Shown one piece after another: positions 1 to 9,492 of a stretch of 60,891 nt of DNA. The stretch is taken from positions 96,851 to 157,741 of the forward strand of contig NZ_SUTM01000004.1 in NCBI RefSeq assembly GCF_015062935.1. Direction: 5' to 3'. The notes under the pieces were generated by a model that was not told the DNA's origin, ran no database searches, and was given only the letters and a program-made list of their open reading frames with translations. This DNA is from Methanobrevibacter sp. GTDB taxonomy: Archaea; Methanobacteriota; Methanobacteria; Methanobacteriales; Methanobacteriaceae. The stretch's first letter is position 1; each line of letters begins with the position of its first letter. The position numbers and the translations under genes were made by a program.

Positions 1-1013
1 TTGAAACTGTTGTTCCTTTAGATGAAAACGGTACTGCTGTTATTCCAATTGAAGATGTTGCAGCTGGAGATCACAGTGTTGTCGTTGTCTATGATGGTGA
101 TGATACTCACGCAGGATTCCATAAAGTAGCAACTTTCGCTGCTCCTGCAGTATCCAGTGAATTTGCTAATATCACTGTTGACGGATCAGGTTATATTGAC
201 GCTGTTTTAGTGGATAATATGGGCAATCCTATTGAAAACGCTACAATTGTCTACAAAATCAATGGTGTTGAAGCAAGCATTACAACTGATGAAGATGGTC
301 ACTTCATGCTGAACAATACCAACAATGCTATTGTTGAGCTCAGCTATGCAGGTACTGATTCTATCGAACCAGTTAATATAACTATTGACCTGCAGAATAT
401 TGCTTCTATCAAAACTGGTACTGTCCTTAACAGTAGTGACTTCTCACAATATGCTTGTGATTTCTACGAAGGAGAACGTGGTAGTAACTTTACCTTCCAA
501 CTCTTGGATATGGTAGGCAATCCTCTTGCAAACAAAACTATTTACATTGGTTATAATGGTGTAACATTAAACAGAACAACTGATGAAAACGGTTATGCAA
601 GTGTGCAAATTAACCTTAAAAACGCAGGTTTATACACCTTTGTAGTCGTATTCCTCGGTGATGAAGACTACAACGCAACTATGGCTGTACATAAAATAAC
701 CATTGAAAAGAAAACTACTTCAATATCTGCAAGTGCAAAAACATTTAAGGCTACTGCAAAAACCAAAAAATACACAGTAACTTTAAAAACCATCAAAGGA
801 TCATCCATTGATGGAAAAACATACCTTAAAGCAGGTAAAAAAGTAACTTTAAAAGTAAATGGTAAAACATACACAGCAAAAACCAACGCTAAAGGTCAAG
901 CAACATTCAGCCTGAAAATAACCAAAAAAGGTAAATTTACAGCTAAAGTTTCATTCGCTGGTGATGTAACATACGAAGCTACAAGCAAATCTGTAAAATT
1001 AACAATCAAATAG
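1..1013 (+). CDS. Adhesin-like surface protein, C-terminal part (5' end outside window)
   Basis: The reading frame is already open at the left edge (first full codon at base 3) and ends in TAG at 1011-1013, so about 336 residues of the C-terminus are visible. It contains about four Ig-like (bacterial Big_3_5-type) repeats, each with the turn signature TTDEDGHF, TTDENGYAS or AKTNAKGQATF, followed by a beta strand and a Y-x-G-D-x-x-Y turn. The last 100 residues are very rich in Lys and Thr and strongly basic. There is no C-terminal membrane helix or sorting signal, so it would be held by domains lying outside the window or by charge to the wall. The Ig-like architecture is characteristic of Methanobrevibacter adhesin-like proteins; the ligand cannot be inferred. 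Confidence 0.85.
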   Translation, partial: ETVVPLDENGTAVIPIEDVAAGDHSVVVVYDGDDTHAGFHKVATFAAPAVSSEFANITVDGSGYIDAVLVDNMGNPIENATIVYKINGVEASITTDEDGHFMLNNTNNAIVELSYAGTDSIEPVNITIDLQNIASIKTGTVLNSSDFSQYACDFYEGERGSNFTFQLLDMVGNPLANKTIYIGYNGVTLNRTTDENGYASVQINLKNAGLYTFVVVFLGDEDYNATMAVHKITIEKKTTSISASAKTFKATAKTKKYTVTLKTIKGSSIDGKTYLKAGKKVTLKVNGKTYTAKTNAKGQATFSLKITKKGKFTAKVSFAGDVTYEATSKSVKLTIK

Positions 1014-1045
1014 AAGTGATTTAATTCACTTCTAACTTTTTCTTT
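1011..1045 (+). terminator. Hairpin plus T-tract after the first adhesin gene
   Basis: A perfect 9-bp stem (1011-1019 with 1026-1034, loop tttaat) overlaps the stop codon and is followed by a T-rich run. Confidence 0.7.
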
Positions 1046-1173
1046 TTTAATTTGATATTTTTTTAAGATAACTTTATAAACTATTTTTAACAAACACTTC
1101 AATACCTTAGAACAATTTTTTAATTGTCGGGGTTATGATTTAATCTCGGGAGGTGAAAGGTATAGGAGATAAC

Positions 1174-3348
1174 TTGAAATTAATTATAGGATTAATAATT
1201 CTATGTGTCGTTTTATCTTTTTCATCAGTTTCAGCAACTGTAATCGACGATAATGTCACAGCAAATCAGACAGAGGATATTGTTGGGATAAATGAAGTTG
1301 ATGAAGTGCCTGATGAACCTGATTTGGTATTCAATGACACCATTTACATTGATTCGGAAAATTTTTATGATTATTTCGAAGATGGCGTTTTGAAATCCAA
1401 GTGCAACGATAAAACACTGATATTCACACAAAATTTCGAGAACTTAGGTAAACTGACTATTGATGCGAACAATGTAACAATCAAAGGCAATGACTTTTAT
1501 TTGAAAAACACAGTATTTGAAATAATCTCAGATCGTGTAACACTGTCAAATGTCAATCTTGAGCTGGACAGCGAATTTGCAGACAATGACGGTGCGGGGA
1601 TAGAAGTCGTATCCGATTATGTAAATCTCATAAATGTGAACATAAATTATGTTGTTCCGACCAATGTTGAAGCATATGGAATATATGCAATGGGCTATGA
1701 AAACAGGCCTCTTAAAAATCTGAGGATTATTAACTCATATATTAATTTCGAAGGACATAACAATGATTTAAACGTCTATAATTGTGCACTAAAATTATCC
1801 GATTGCAAAGATGCCATAATAGAGAACAATACTATTGAATCAGCTTTGCCTCTTAAGGATATTATATTTGGTGCAGATGGTGCTGAACTTGCTTCTGATT
1901 TGGTTTTAACCGTCGGAATTGGTGGTTGTGACAATATTTCCTTTGTTGGAAACAGTCTTATTTCAGAAGTAAACAAAAGAACGGATTGTCGATACCCTTC
2001 ACTTGACTGTATGTTAGTAACTAAATCGGACAACTGTCTGATTTACAATAATTCAATATACATGACGGATTTCCTAACATATCTGGGAACTGACAATTAT
2101 ATCTACGGATTGGACATTTACAATCTAAACAATTTGACTGCTTCAAAAAACAAGATTACAATTATTACAACTGGCGGAAAACTGGCAGCAGGTACTGCAT
2201 ATCCGATGCAGTTGACAGGTCCTCTTTCCAATGTCAATATCACTGAAAATGATTTGTATTCATTTTCAAACGGTCCTAACATAGGAATTTATTCACAGAA
2301 TTTCTATGGTACAACAAAGATTTCCATAACTAACAATAAGATTAACGTTACTGGACTTGCGGGAACTCATGAATGGGCATTGGTTGCAGGTATCGAATCA
2401 CAGGACTCCAATTCGAATATCGTTAACAATTCAATTGAGGTTCACAGTGTAAGTGATGTTTCAATAGATGACAATATCTATGGTGTTAGTTATCGTCAGT
2501 CAACATCAGGTGATCATCAGTACAATATTCAAAACAATACAGTGTTCAGTGACGGATTCTATTCAGTTTCAATATTGAGTTCAAAGGATTCAGTCATTGG
2601 AGACAATTTACTGATTTCATATAATCCTGATGCTAAAAACGGCAATAACGGATATAAATATTGGGATATGAACTCACATGAAAATCTTGAGTTCTATAAC
2701 AATCGTGTAATAACAGCATTCGACTATTTTGCTCAGCAGAACAATAACATTGACAATGGGGATGATGTTGATTACACAAGTCCGACCAATACTAAAGGAA
2801 TTTCCAATAAAATCGATGGAAGCAACATCCAGGCAGAAAAAACTAACAAGTTCAACTACAATCCGCTGATTCCTGGATCTTCAGATACCGTAAACGGTAA
2901 ACCTGAAGACGGCAACCAGCAGAATTCCCAGACTGGTGATGATTCAAACCAGCAATCAGGCGGCTCTGATAATAAAGGTACAGGAAGCGGAAACTCTTCA
3001 AATGGTGCAATGTCTTTAAGGGAAGCTTTGATGAATTTCATGAATTCAAACACTGATGGAGGAAACACCAATACAACTTCATACAACGGACAGAATGCAA
3101 ATACAGTTTCAAACAACACTGATTCCAATCCGTCCGATGCAGGTGAGGATTCTTCTCAAAGTGAATCCAAGACAACCCAAAGTTTCGAGCCTTCAGCCGC
3201 CGGTGAATCTTCAGGCGTCAGCAAGAAGGTATATGAAATCGAAGAGAAAAATGAAATCGACAGGTTTATTCCAGGTGTGTTCTTTGTCATACCTGTTCTA
3301 ATATTGCTGTTCATTGGAACTAGACGTAGAAAATCACAATTTGATTAA
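1174..3348 (+). CDS. Adhesin-like beta-helix protein with C-terminal membrane anchor
   Basis: Predicted secreted, membrane-anchored surface protein of 724 residues. I chose the TTG at 1174 because GGAG lies 5 bases upstream and it places a clean signal peptide (MKLIIGLIILCVVLSFSSVS) at the very N-terminus; a GTG at 1153 is in frame but sits inside a GGAGGTGA sequence. Residues about 65-510 are Asn/Ile-rich with recurring N-x-I and NN-x-I patterns, as in right-handed parallel beta-helix (pectate-lyase-like) repeats. Residues about 560-680 are a Gly/Ser/Asn/Gln-rich disordered stalk. A hydrophobic helix followed by RRRK ends the protein, so the passenger should face outward on a stalk. It differs from the neighbouring adhesins, which lack a C-terminal helix. 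Ligand unknown. Confidence 0.85.
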   Translation: MKLIIGLIILCVVLSFSSVSATVIDDNVTANQTEDIVGINEVDEVPDEPDLVFNDTIYIDSENFYDYFEDGVLKSKCNDKTLIFTQNFENLGKLTIDANNVTIKGNDFYLKNTVFEIISDRVTLSNVNLELDSEFADNDGAGIEVVSDYVNLINVNINYVVPTNVEAYGIYAMGYENRPLKNLRIINSYINFEGHNNDLNVYNCALKLSDCKDAIIENNTIESALPLKDIIFGADGAELASDLVLTVGIGGCDNISFVGNSLISEVNKRTDCRYPSLDCMLVTKSDNCLIYNNSIYMTDFLTYLGTDNYIYGLDIYNLNNLTASKNKITIITTGGKLAAGTAYPMQLTGPLSNVNITENDLYSFSNGPNIGIYSQNFYGTTKISITNNKINVTGLAGTHEWALVAGIESQDSNSNIVNNSIEVHSVSDVSIDDNIYGVSYRQSTSGDHQYNIQNNTVFSDGFYSVSILSSKDSVIGDNLLISYNPDAKNGNNGYKYWDMNSHENLEFYNNRVITAFDYFAQQNNNIDNGDDVDYTSPTNTKGISNKIDGSNIQAEKTNKFNYNPLIPGSSDTVNGKPEDGNQQNSQTGDDSNQQSGGSDNKGTGSGNSSNGAMSLREALMNFMNSNTDGGNTNTTSYNGQNANTVSNNTDSNPSDAGEDSSQSESKTTQSFEPSAAGESSGVSKKVYEIEEKNEIDRFIPGVFFVIPVLILLFIGTRRRKSQFD

Positions 3349-3353
3349 ATTTT

Positions 3354-3386
3354 AGTTGTTTTAACAACTTTTTTCTTTTTTTTATA
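3354..3386 (+). terminator. Hairpin terminator
   Basis: The stem agttgtt/aacaact (3354-3360 with 3363-3369) is followed by a long T-rich tract just after the stop codon of the anchored adhesin gene. Confidence 0.65.
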
Positions 3387-3491
3387 TGAATTTTTTTAGA
3401 TACTTTTAAATATTTTCTTTTTCAAACCTTAAAACATAATAGACAATTGATATGTTGTCAAGTTAAAATTAATTTAAGAGAGGTATCTAAT

Positions 3492-6400
3492 TTGAAAATA
3501 AATAAAGCAATGTTAATTGTTTTCACGGTATTTGTTTTCCTGTCAATATCCTGCGTGAATGCGGCAGACATTGATGCGGATTCAAACAGTACTGATAAAA
3601 ATGTTTTAACAAGTGATTTAAATACAATTAATGTTGACAATACTTCAGCAAGCACTATCAATGAAGCGTTGTCAATAGCAAAGGACAATGGCACAATTAT
3701 ATTGTCAGATGGTGTCTATAAGAGTGACGGCAACACAAAAATCACAATCACCAAGTCTGTTAATATAATCGGGTCTGACAATACAGTCCTTGACGGTTTA
3801 AACAAAAACTACATTTTTACAGTATCAGACAATATTACTGTAACATTCAAGAATTTGAAGTTCATCAATGCTTACAAGTCCCCTGAATCCTATGGGGCAA
3901 CATATTCCAATACTGTATACGGCGCAGCACTGGATATAAAAAATGCAACAGTAACAATAGAAGACTGTACATTTGAAAACAGCAAACTGTTCTACGGTAC
4001 AGTTGATAAATATATCTATGGTGGTGCAATAAGCAATTTCGGAGATTTGACAGTAATCAATTCAAATTTCATAAACAACACTGCACTGTCCACTTCAGGA
4101 CTTTTCTCATACGGTGGAGCAATCTACAATAAGGGAAAGGCAAAAGTAATGAACTCATCATTTGAAAAATCCCAAAGCGTTGATTTCGGTTACGGTGCTG
4201 CAATAGCCAATGACGGAGAGATGATTTTTGAAAACGGCAGAATCACAGATTCAAGAGCCCTTCATGAATGTAAAGGCTCAGCAATATTCAACAATGGAAA
4301 AATGATTCTAACAGGTTCAGTCATTGAAAATAACTACATTGAAAGAGCAAACTTCAACGGAATCTATGGGGCAGTATACAATTCAGGTGAACTTACAGCT
4401 TACGGAAACATATTCAGAAACAACACAGGTTTTTATGAAGCTCCAATGGCTTCATATAAAGGGTCTCCAAACATTTACAGCGTAGGCATACTGAACCTGA
4501 CATATAACGCATTCATGGACAACAACTACTTCGAGGGAATTTTCCGTGACGTTTACATCAACGCAGGAGACATCATCTCTTTGGACAATAACTGGTGGAA
4601 TACCAATGAAAACCCGTACACAGATTCATCAAGGATAAATGTTGACGATTTAAACTCATGGATCATATTCAAGCTGACTCCTGACTATTCAAAACTCAAC
4701 ATATCCGAATCAGTAACACTAAAAGCGTTCTGGACAAACAACATAGATAACCTTCCTCAAATTAATTTATTCCCAATTTTCAACGCTACTTTCAAAACAG
4801 TTGTCAACAGCAATCAATACACTTCAACAAAGGAACTTGTCAATGGAGAATGCAATTTCGAATTCACATACACCCAAAATAAAGGATCATACAATGTAAC
4901 TGCAGATGTAAACGGATTTGGCCAAACTGCCATTGTTGATGTCGGAAAAGCCAACACTTTCGTAAAGTTCACTGCATCAGATAACATAACATTTAATGAG
5001 AATCTCACAGTGGATGTTGAGGTAACCTCTGCAGGTTCAAAAGTTCCGACAGGTGTTGTCTTATTGAAGATAAACGGTGAAGTCTACACAGTTAATTTGA
5101 CAAACGGCAGAGGCAGCACTGTCATTTCCAATTTAAATCCAAAGGATTATGTGATGGAAATAATCTACGACGGTGACGAGGACAGCTTCAAGGCATTCAA
5201 CGAAACTACAATTCATATTAAAAAGCAGTCAGTGGACCTGACATTGACAATTCCGGAAATTAAAGTGGGTCAGAAAGGAACATTAATAACCACTTTGCTT
5301 CCTTCAGGAGTTCAGGGCCAGGCAATCGTTTATGTTGATGGGTCAAGAAAGAAAATAGCTTACCTCTACAACGGCAACACTACAATTGCATTAAACAACT
5401 TTGCAGAAGGGGAATACAACATCACCCTGGAATTTGTTGAAACTCCATTTTATTATCCGGCAACAGTCAGCGGCATCCTGAACGTAACACGTTACCCGAC
5501 TCAAATCAACATTACCTCTCATGACATTAATGTCGGGGAAAATGCTACAATAACTATTTCAGTTTCACCTGAATCCCTCAGGGGAGAAGCAACATTGATT
5601 ATCAACGGCGTAAGCAATGAGATATTCATTGACGATACAGTTACAAACATAACTCTCGAAGGTTTCTCAGCAGGCCAGTATAACGTCACACTCGTATTTG
5701 AAGGTGATTTGAGATATTATCCTGTTAATGTTTCCACTTCATTCAATGTCTTGAGAACTCCTACAGAGTTGACAGTCACCATTGACGAGGATGAGAAAAA
5801 TCTAAACGGTACAGTCACAGTCAAGACAAATCATGCCAATTCCACAGGCGTTGTGGGAGTCTACATTAACTATGAAGTATACCGGATGAACCTCACCAAC
5901 GGCGAAGCACAGTTCAACGTCAAATTTGACAAAGGAACCAATTATATCTTCGTATTCTATGAAGGGGATGAGTATTATGAGGAAGCTACATGGAACACAA
6001 CAATAGGTGTTGACGATGAGTTTGCATTCATAGGACAAAATTCAACAGGATTCGCCTACAATGACTTCAATTACTCAGTCAGGCTGATTGAAGTTACAGG
6101 AATTCCAATGCCTAACAGAATCGTCTCAGTCAGTTTCGAGGGCAAAATCTATAATATAACAACTGACAACAACGGATATGCATATCTTAACATAAACATT
6201 GCTTCAGGAAAATATGACATTTTAGCTACTTACAGAAACTCCACAATAACCAATCATATTGTGGTAAGTGACGTTAAATTTAATCTGACTGCATCAGATA
6301 TCACTTATGGTGAAACTGAAACATTAAAAGCAATTTTTGATAGTAAAATCACAGGAAATGTCAATTTCATCATAGATAATAAATTAAATGTTGTTTACAA

Positions 6401-8636
6401 AATCGTAAACGGCAGTGCTGTTTACAACATTTCAGGACTTGATGTTGGAAAATACACATTAAGGGCAGTCTATTCCAATGGAAAGATAAACCTGACCGAA
6501 ACTACCCAGTTCAATATAGTTAAAGCGGATGTTGAATTGAAATTGGATATTCCAAGCTCAACACCTGAATTTGATCAAATCATTAACATTAACGGCCTTA
6601 AAAATGCAACAGGTACTGTGATAATTACAGTTAACGCAAATACATACGAAAGGACCATCAGTAACGGGCAAGTCACATTAAACATGTCAAAACTTGATGA
6701 GGGAAATTACACAATATCTGTCAGATATGGAGGAGACGGAAACTATAATCCTTCACAAGTCGAATCATACTTCTATGTCAAGAAATTTGCAAGTGCAATC
6801 GATTTGACAATCAACAGTGCAGCATATGCTGAAGATTTGACCGCTAACGTAAATCTGAATATGAATGCAACAGGAATTGTCAGATTCACTGTTGGAGATA
6901 TCGTAAAGGATGTTGAAATCAAAAACGGTAATGCAGTGTGGAAATTCACAGGCATTGACGTCGGCACATACAACATCACTGCCGAATATCTTGGAAACGA
7001 ATATTACGTTTCATCATCAAACACAACTTCATTTACCGTAAGCAAGGCAAATTCTAAAGTTGAGCTCTACGTTAAGGATGTTGCTTTGGATGAAAACATC
7101 AGAATCTATGCCAACTTAAGTCCGAATGCCACAGGTAAATTGTCATTCAGCATGATAGGATACTTCTCACCAAGAGACAAGCCAATCACAGATTCCACTT
7201 CAAACTGGTATATTGCACCATTGAATACAGGTGAATACACAGTCATTGCAAGATATGCGGGTGATAAGAACTACTATGCATCAAATACAACATATCTTTT
7301 GAATGTTTCTCAGCAGAAATCTGTCCTGACAGTAGATTTGAATGATGTAAGAGTCACAGAAAGGGTAGTCTGCAGAGTTACCCTGAATACAAAATACGGT
7401 GACCCTTTAACCTCAACAGTGACACTGAAAATAGGTGCAAACACATATGGCATTGATGTCAATGACGGAAAAGGATTACTTGTTATTGGAAGAATGGCGG
7501 CCGGAAATTACTCTTACTCTGTCCAGTATGCAGGTGATGAAAACTTCACCCCGGCAGGCATCAGCGGCAGCTTCAAGGTTGTTGATGACTTGCTTGATGC
7601 AACATTGACTGTAAGTAACCTTACAAAATACTATGGCGGCAAGGACAAATTGCAAGTAACCTTAAAGGATTCAAATGGAAATGCATTTGCCAATCAGAAC
7701 ATCATAGTTAAACTGGCATCCAAGGAATATAAGGCCGTAACAGATAAAAATGGAAAAGCTTATATTGATGTTGATGTTGTCTCAGGAAACTATACTGCAC
7801 TTGTCACATTCCCTGAAACCGAAAGGTATCATGGAGCTTCAGCAAATGCCACAGTAACAGTCATGTCAACAGTTGATGGAATTGATGTTGTTAAAATGTA
7901 CGGCTCCGGAACCCAGTACTTTGCAATATATACTGATTCAAACGGTAAGGCATTGTCAAATACAAAGGTTACATTCACATTATCCGGAAAATCATACACT
8001 ATTACTACACTTCCAAACGGAATTGCTAGAGTCAACATTAACATTAAAGCCGGAACATACACAATTACATCCAAAAATCCTGCTACAGGTGAAACCCTGA
8101 AAAATAAGCTTACTATTTACTATAAGATTATGAATAATAAGGAGGTTTCCAACTACTACGGTGCAAAAACAAATTATAAGGTTCGCATTTACGGAAACGA
8201 TGCAAAGCCTGTAGGTGCAGGAAAGGTAGTGACATTCAAGGTAAACGGCAAAACCTACAAAATCAAGACAAACAAGAACGGCTATGCCACACTGGCTGTT
8301 AAATTGCCTGCAAAGAAATACACTGTAACTGCAAGCTATAATGGATTTAAGGTTTCAAACAAGATAACTGTCAAAAAGGTCTTGTCCGCCAAAAACATTT
8401 CAAAGAAAAAGACCAAGACAACCAAGTTCAAGGCCAAACTGGTCAACAGCGCAGGCAAGGTTCTTAAAGGCAAAAAGATTACCTTCAAAATTGACGGTAA
8501 GAAATACACTGCCAAAACAAACAAAAATGGAATAGCTACCGTTACTATCAAAATGACTTTAAAAGTCGGTAAGCATAAGATACAGTCCATTTACGGCAAG
8601 ACAAAGATAACCAATACAATAACAATCAAAAAATAG
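3492..8636 (+). CDS. Giant adhesin-like protein: beta-helix head plus about 14 Ig-like repeats
   Basis: Secreted surface protein of 1714 residues. The frame is open from 3447, but the TTG at 3492 is preceded by AGAGAGG at a normal distance and gives an N-terminal signal peptide (MKINKAMLIVFTVFVFLSIS, ending in CVNA). Residues about 50-350 form a beta-helix domain with repeated GGAI-x-N and N-x-F-x-NN motifs. Residues about 430-1540 are tandem Ig-like repeats with the signature G-x-Y-x-[IV]-x-x-x-Y-x-G-D (for example EGNYTISVRYGGDGNY and GTYNITAEYLGNEYY). The last 170 residues are two Lys-rich repeats (KVNGKTYKIKTNKNGYAT and KIDGKKYTAKTNKNGIAT). Many N-x-S/T sites suggest N-glycosylation. There is no membrane anchor. 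The closely similar basic tail of the protein at 9493 indicates duplication. Probable role is adhesion or envelope decoration; the partner is unknown. Confidence 0.85.
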   Translation: MKINKAMLIVFTVFVFLSISCVNAADIDADSNSTDKNVLTSDLNTINVDNTSASTINEALSIAKDNGTIILSDGVYKSDGNTKITITKSVNIIGSDNTVLDGLNKNYIFTVSDNITVTFKNLKFINAYKSPESYGATYSNTVYGAALDIKNATVTIEDCTFENSKLFYGTVDKYIYGGAISNFGDLTVINSNFINNTALSTSGLFSYGGAIYNKGKAKVMNSSFEKSQSVDFGYGAAIANDGEMIFENGRITDSRALHECKGSAIFNNGKMILTGSVIENNYIERANFNGIYGAVYNSGELTAYGNIFRNNTGFYEAPMASYKGSPNIYSVGILNLTYNAFMDNNYFEGIFRDVYINAGDIISLDNNWWNTNENPYTDSSRINVDDLNSWIIFKLTPDYSKLNISESVTLKAFWTNNIDNLPQINLFPIFNATFKTVVNSNQYTSTKELVNGECNFEFTYTQNKGSYNVTADVNGFGQTAIVDVGKANTFVKFTASDNITFNENLTVDVEVTSAGSKVPTGVVLLKINGEVYTVNLTNGRGSTVISNLNPKDYVMEIIYDGDEDSFKAFNETTIHIKKQSVDLTLTIPEIKVGQKGTLITTLLPSGVQGQAIVYVDGSRKKIAYLYNGNTTIALNNFAEGEYNITLEFVETPFYYPATVSGILNVTRYPTQINITSHDINVGENATITISVSPESLRGEATLIINGVSNEIFIDDTVTNITLEGFSAGQYNVTLVFEGDLRYYPVNVSTSFNVLRTPTELTVTIDEDEKNLNGTVTVKTNHANSTGVVGVYINYEVYRMNLTNGEAQFNVKFDKGTNYIFVFYEGDEYYEEATWNTTIGVDDEFAFIGQNSTGFAYNDFNYSVRLIEVTGIPMPNRIVSVSFEGKIYNITTDNNGYAYLNINIASGKYDILATYRNSTITNHIVVSDVKFNLTASDITYGETETLKAIFDSKITGNVNFIIDNKLNVVYKIVNGSAVYNISGLDVGKYTLRAVYSNGKINLTETTQFNIVKADVELKLDIPSSTPEFDQIININGLKNATGTVIITVNANTYERTISNGQVTLNMSKLDEGNYTISVRYGGDGNYNPSQVESYFYVKKFASAIDLTINSAAYAEDLTANVNLNMNATGIVRFTVGDIVKDVEIKNGNAVWKFTGIDVGTYNITAEYLGNEYYVSSSNTTSFTVSKANSKVELYVKDVALDENIRIYANLSPNATGKLSFSMIGYFSPRDKPITDSTSNWYIAPLNTGEYTVIARYAGDKNYYASNTTYLLNVSQQKSVLTVDLNDVRVTERVVCRVTLNTKYGDPLTSTVTLKIGANTYGIDVNDGKGLLVIGRMAAGNYSYSVQYAGDENFTPAGISGSFKVVDDLLDATLTVSNLTKYYGGKDKLQVTLKDSNGNAFANQNIIVKLASKEYKAVTDKNGKAYIDVDVVSGNYTALVTFPETERYHGASANATVTVMSTVDGIDVVKMYGSGTQYFAIYTDSNGKALSNTKVTFTLSGKSYTITTLPNGIARVNINIKAGTYTITSKNPATGETLKNKLTIYYKIMNNKEVSNYYGAKTNYKVRIYGNDAKPVGAGKVVTFKVNGKTYKIKTNKNGYATLAVKLPAKKYTVTASYNGFKVSNKITVKKVLSAKNISKKKTKTTKFKAKLVNSAGKVLKGKKITFKIDGKKYTAKTNKNGIATVTIKMTLKVGKHKIQSIYGKTKITNTITIKK

Positions 8637-8672
8637 AAGTTTTCATAAAAAACTTCTCTTCTTTTATTTTTT
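8635..8672 (+). terminator. Hairpin terminator overlapping the stop codon
   Basis: A perfect 9-bp stem (8635-8643 with 8649-8657) begins in the TAG stop and is followed by a T-rich run. Confidence 0.7.
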
Positions 8673-8863
8673 CATATACATTGCATTATTCCATTTGTCT
8701 TTTTTTTAATTTCACTTTAATTTTATCAACAATCCATTTAATTATTAAGCTAGTTTTTGGAGTAACTATTAATTTCATTGACTGTATTTTTAATTAAAAT
8801 GTATCGAAAATAATTTGAGTTTTCAGCAATAACTTTTATTAGGGTAGGAGTTTAATTATTATT

Positions 8864-9286
8864 ATGATTTTTAAAATTATTGCCAAAGGCCATAAGAATG
8901 TAACCTCAAGGCATAAGTCAACATTCGAGATAACAAAAGATCCTGAACTGACTCTCAGCGGTGACTGCATTGTTGGGGTTGATATGGACAGGACCATGCT
9001 GGACTTTCCGGATGAATTCAAGGAAATGATTGCAGATTCAAGCACTAAAATCACAGTGGATTTAAAAACTGAAAACGGCCATGATGAAATTACAGGATTC
9101 GGTCATGAGGATTTGACACTGACACATCCAACGGATATTGTAATCAGAAAAAGCGATTTCACATGTTCCAGAACATTGATGATAAAGGCGGATAAGGCTG
9201 CAAGGGACTTGGATGAAAAACTGATTGATGATTTAAAAAATGAAAAAATCATGGAAGTTACTATAAAAACATCTAAAAACAGTTAA
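8864..9286 (+). CDS. DUF371 family protein
   Basis: Cytoplasmic protein of 140 residues with the look of the archaeal DUF371 family: an N-terminal A-x-GH-x-NVTSRHKSTFEITK stretch, then LSGDCIVGVDMD and a C-terminal alternating strand region. The family is widespread in archaea, small, and has no established function. The ATG is preceded by TAGGAG at a rather long spacing (about 13 bases). It is a single gene between the giant adhesin and the tRNA; a palindrome (aactatatatagtt, about 9286-9299) follows the stop and may act as a terminator. Confidence 0.8.
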   Translation: MIFKIIAKGHKNVTSRHKSTFEITKDPELTLSGDCIVGVDMDRTMLDFPDEFKEMIADSSTKITVDLKTENGHDEITGFGHEDLTLTHPTDIVIRKSDFTCSRTLMIKADKAARDLDEKLIDDLKNEKIMEVTIKTSKNS

Positions 9287-9335
9287 CTATATATAGTTTG
9301 AAAAATATATTTTTTTATAACTACTTTTGTTTTAT

Positions 9336-9419
<84 letters not shown>

Positions 9420-9492
9420 CTATCTGATTACTTTTTTTGAAAACTTTATTTTGTATAAAAATCAAATATTTTTTACGAAGGAGGAAATTTAT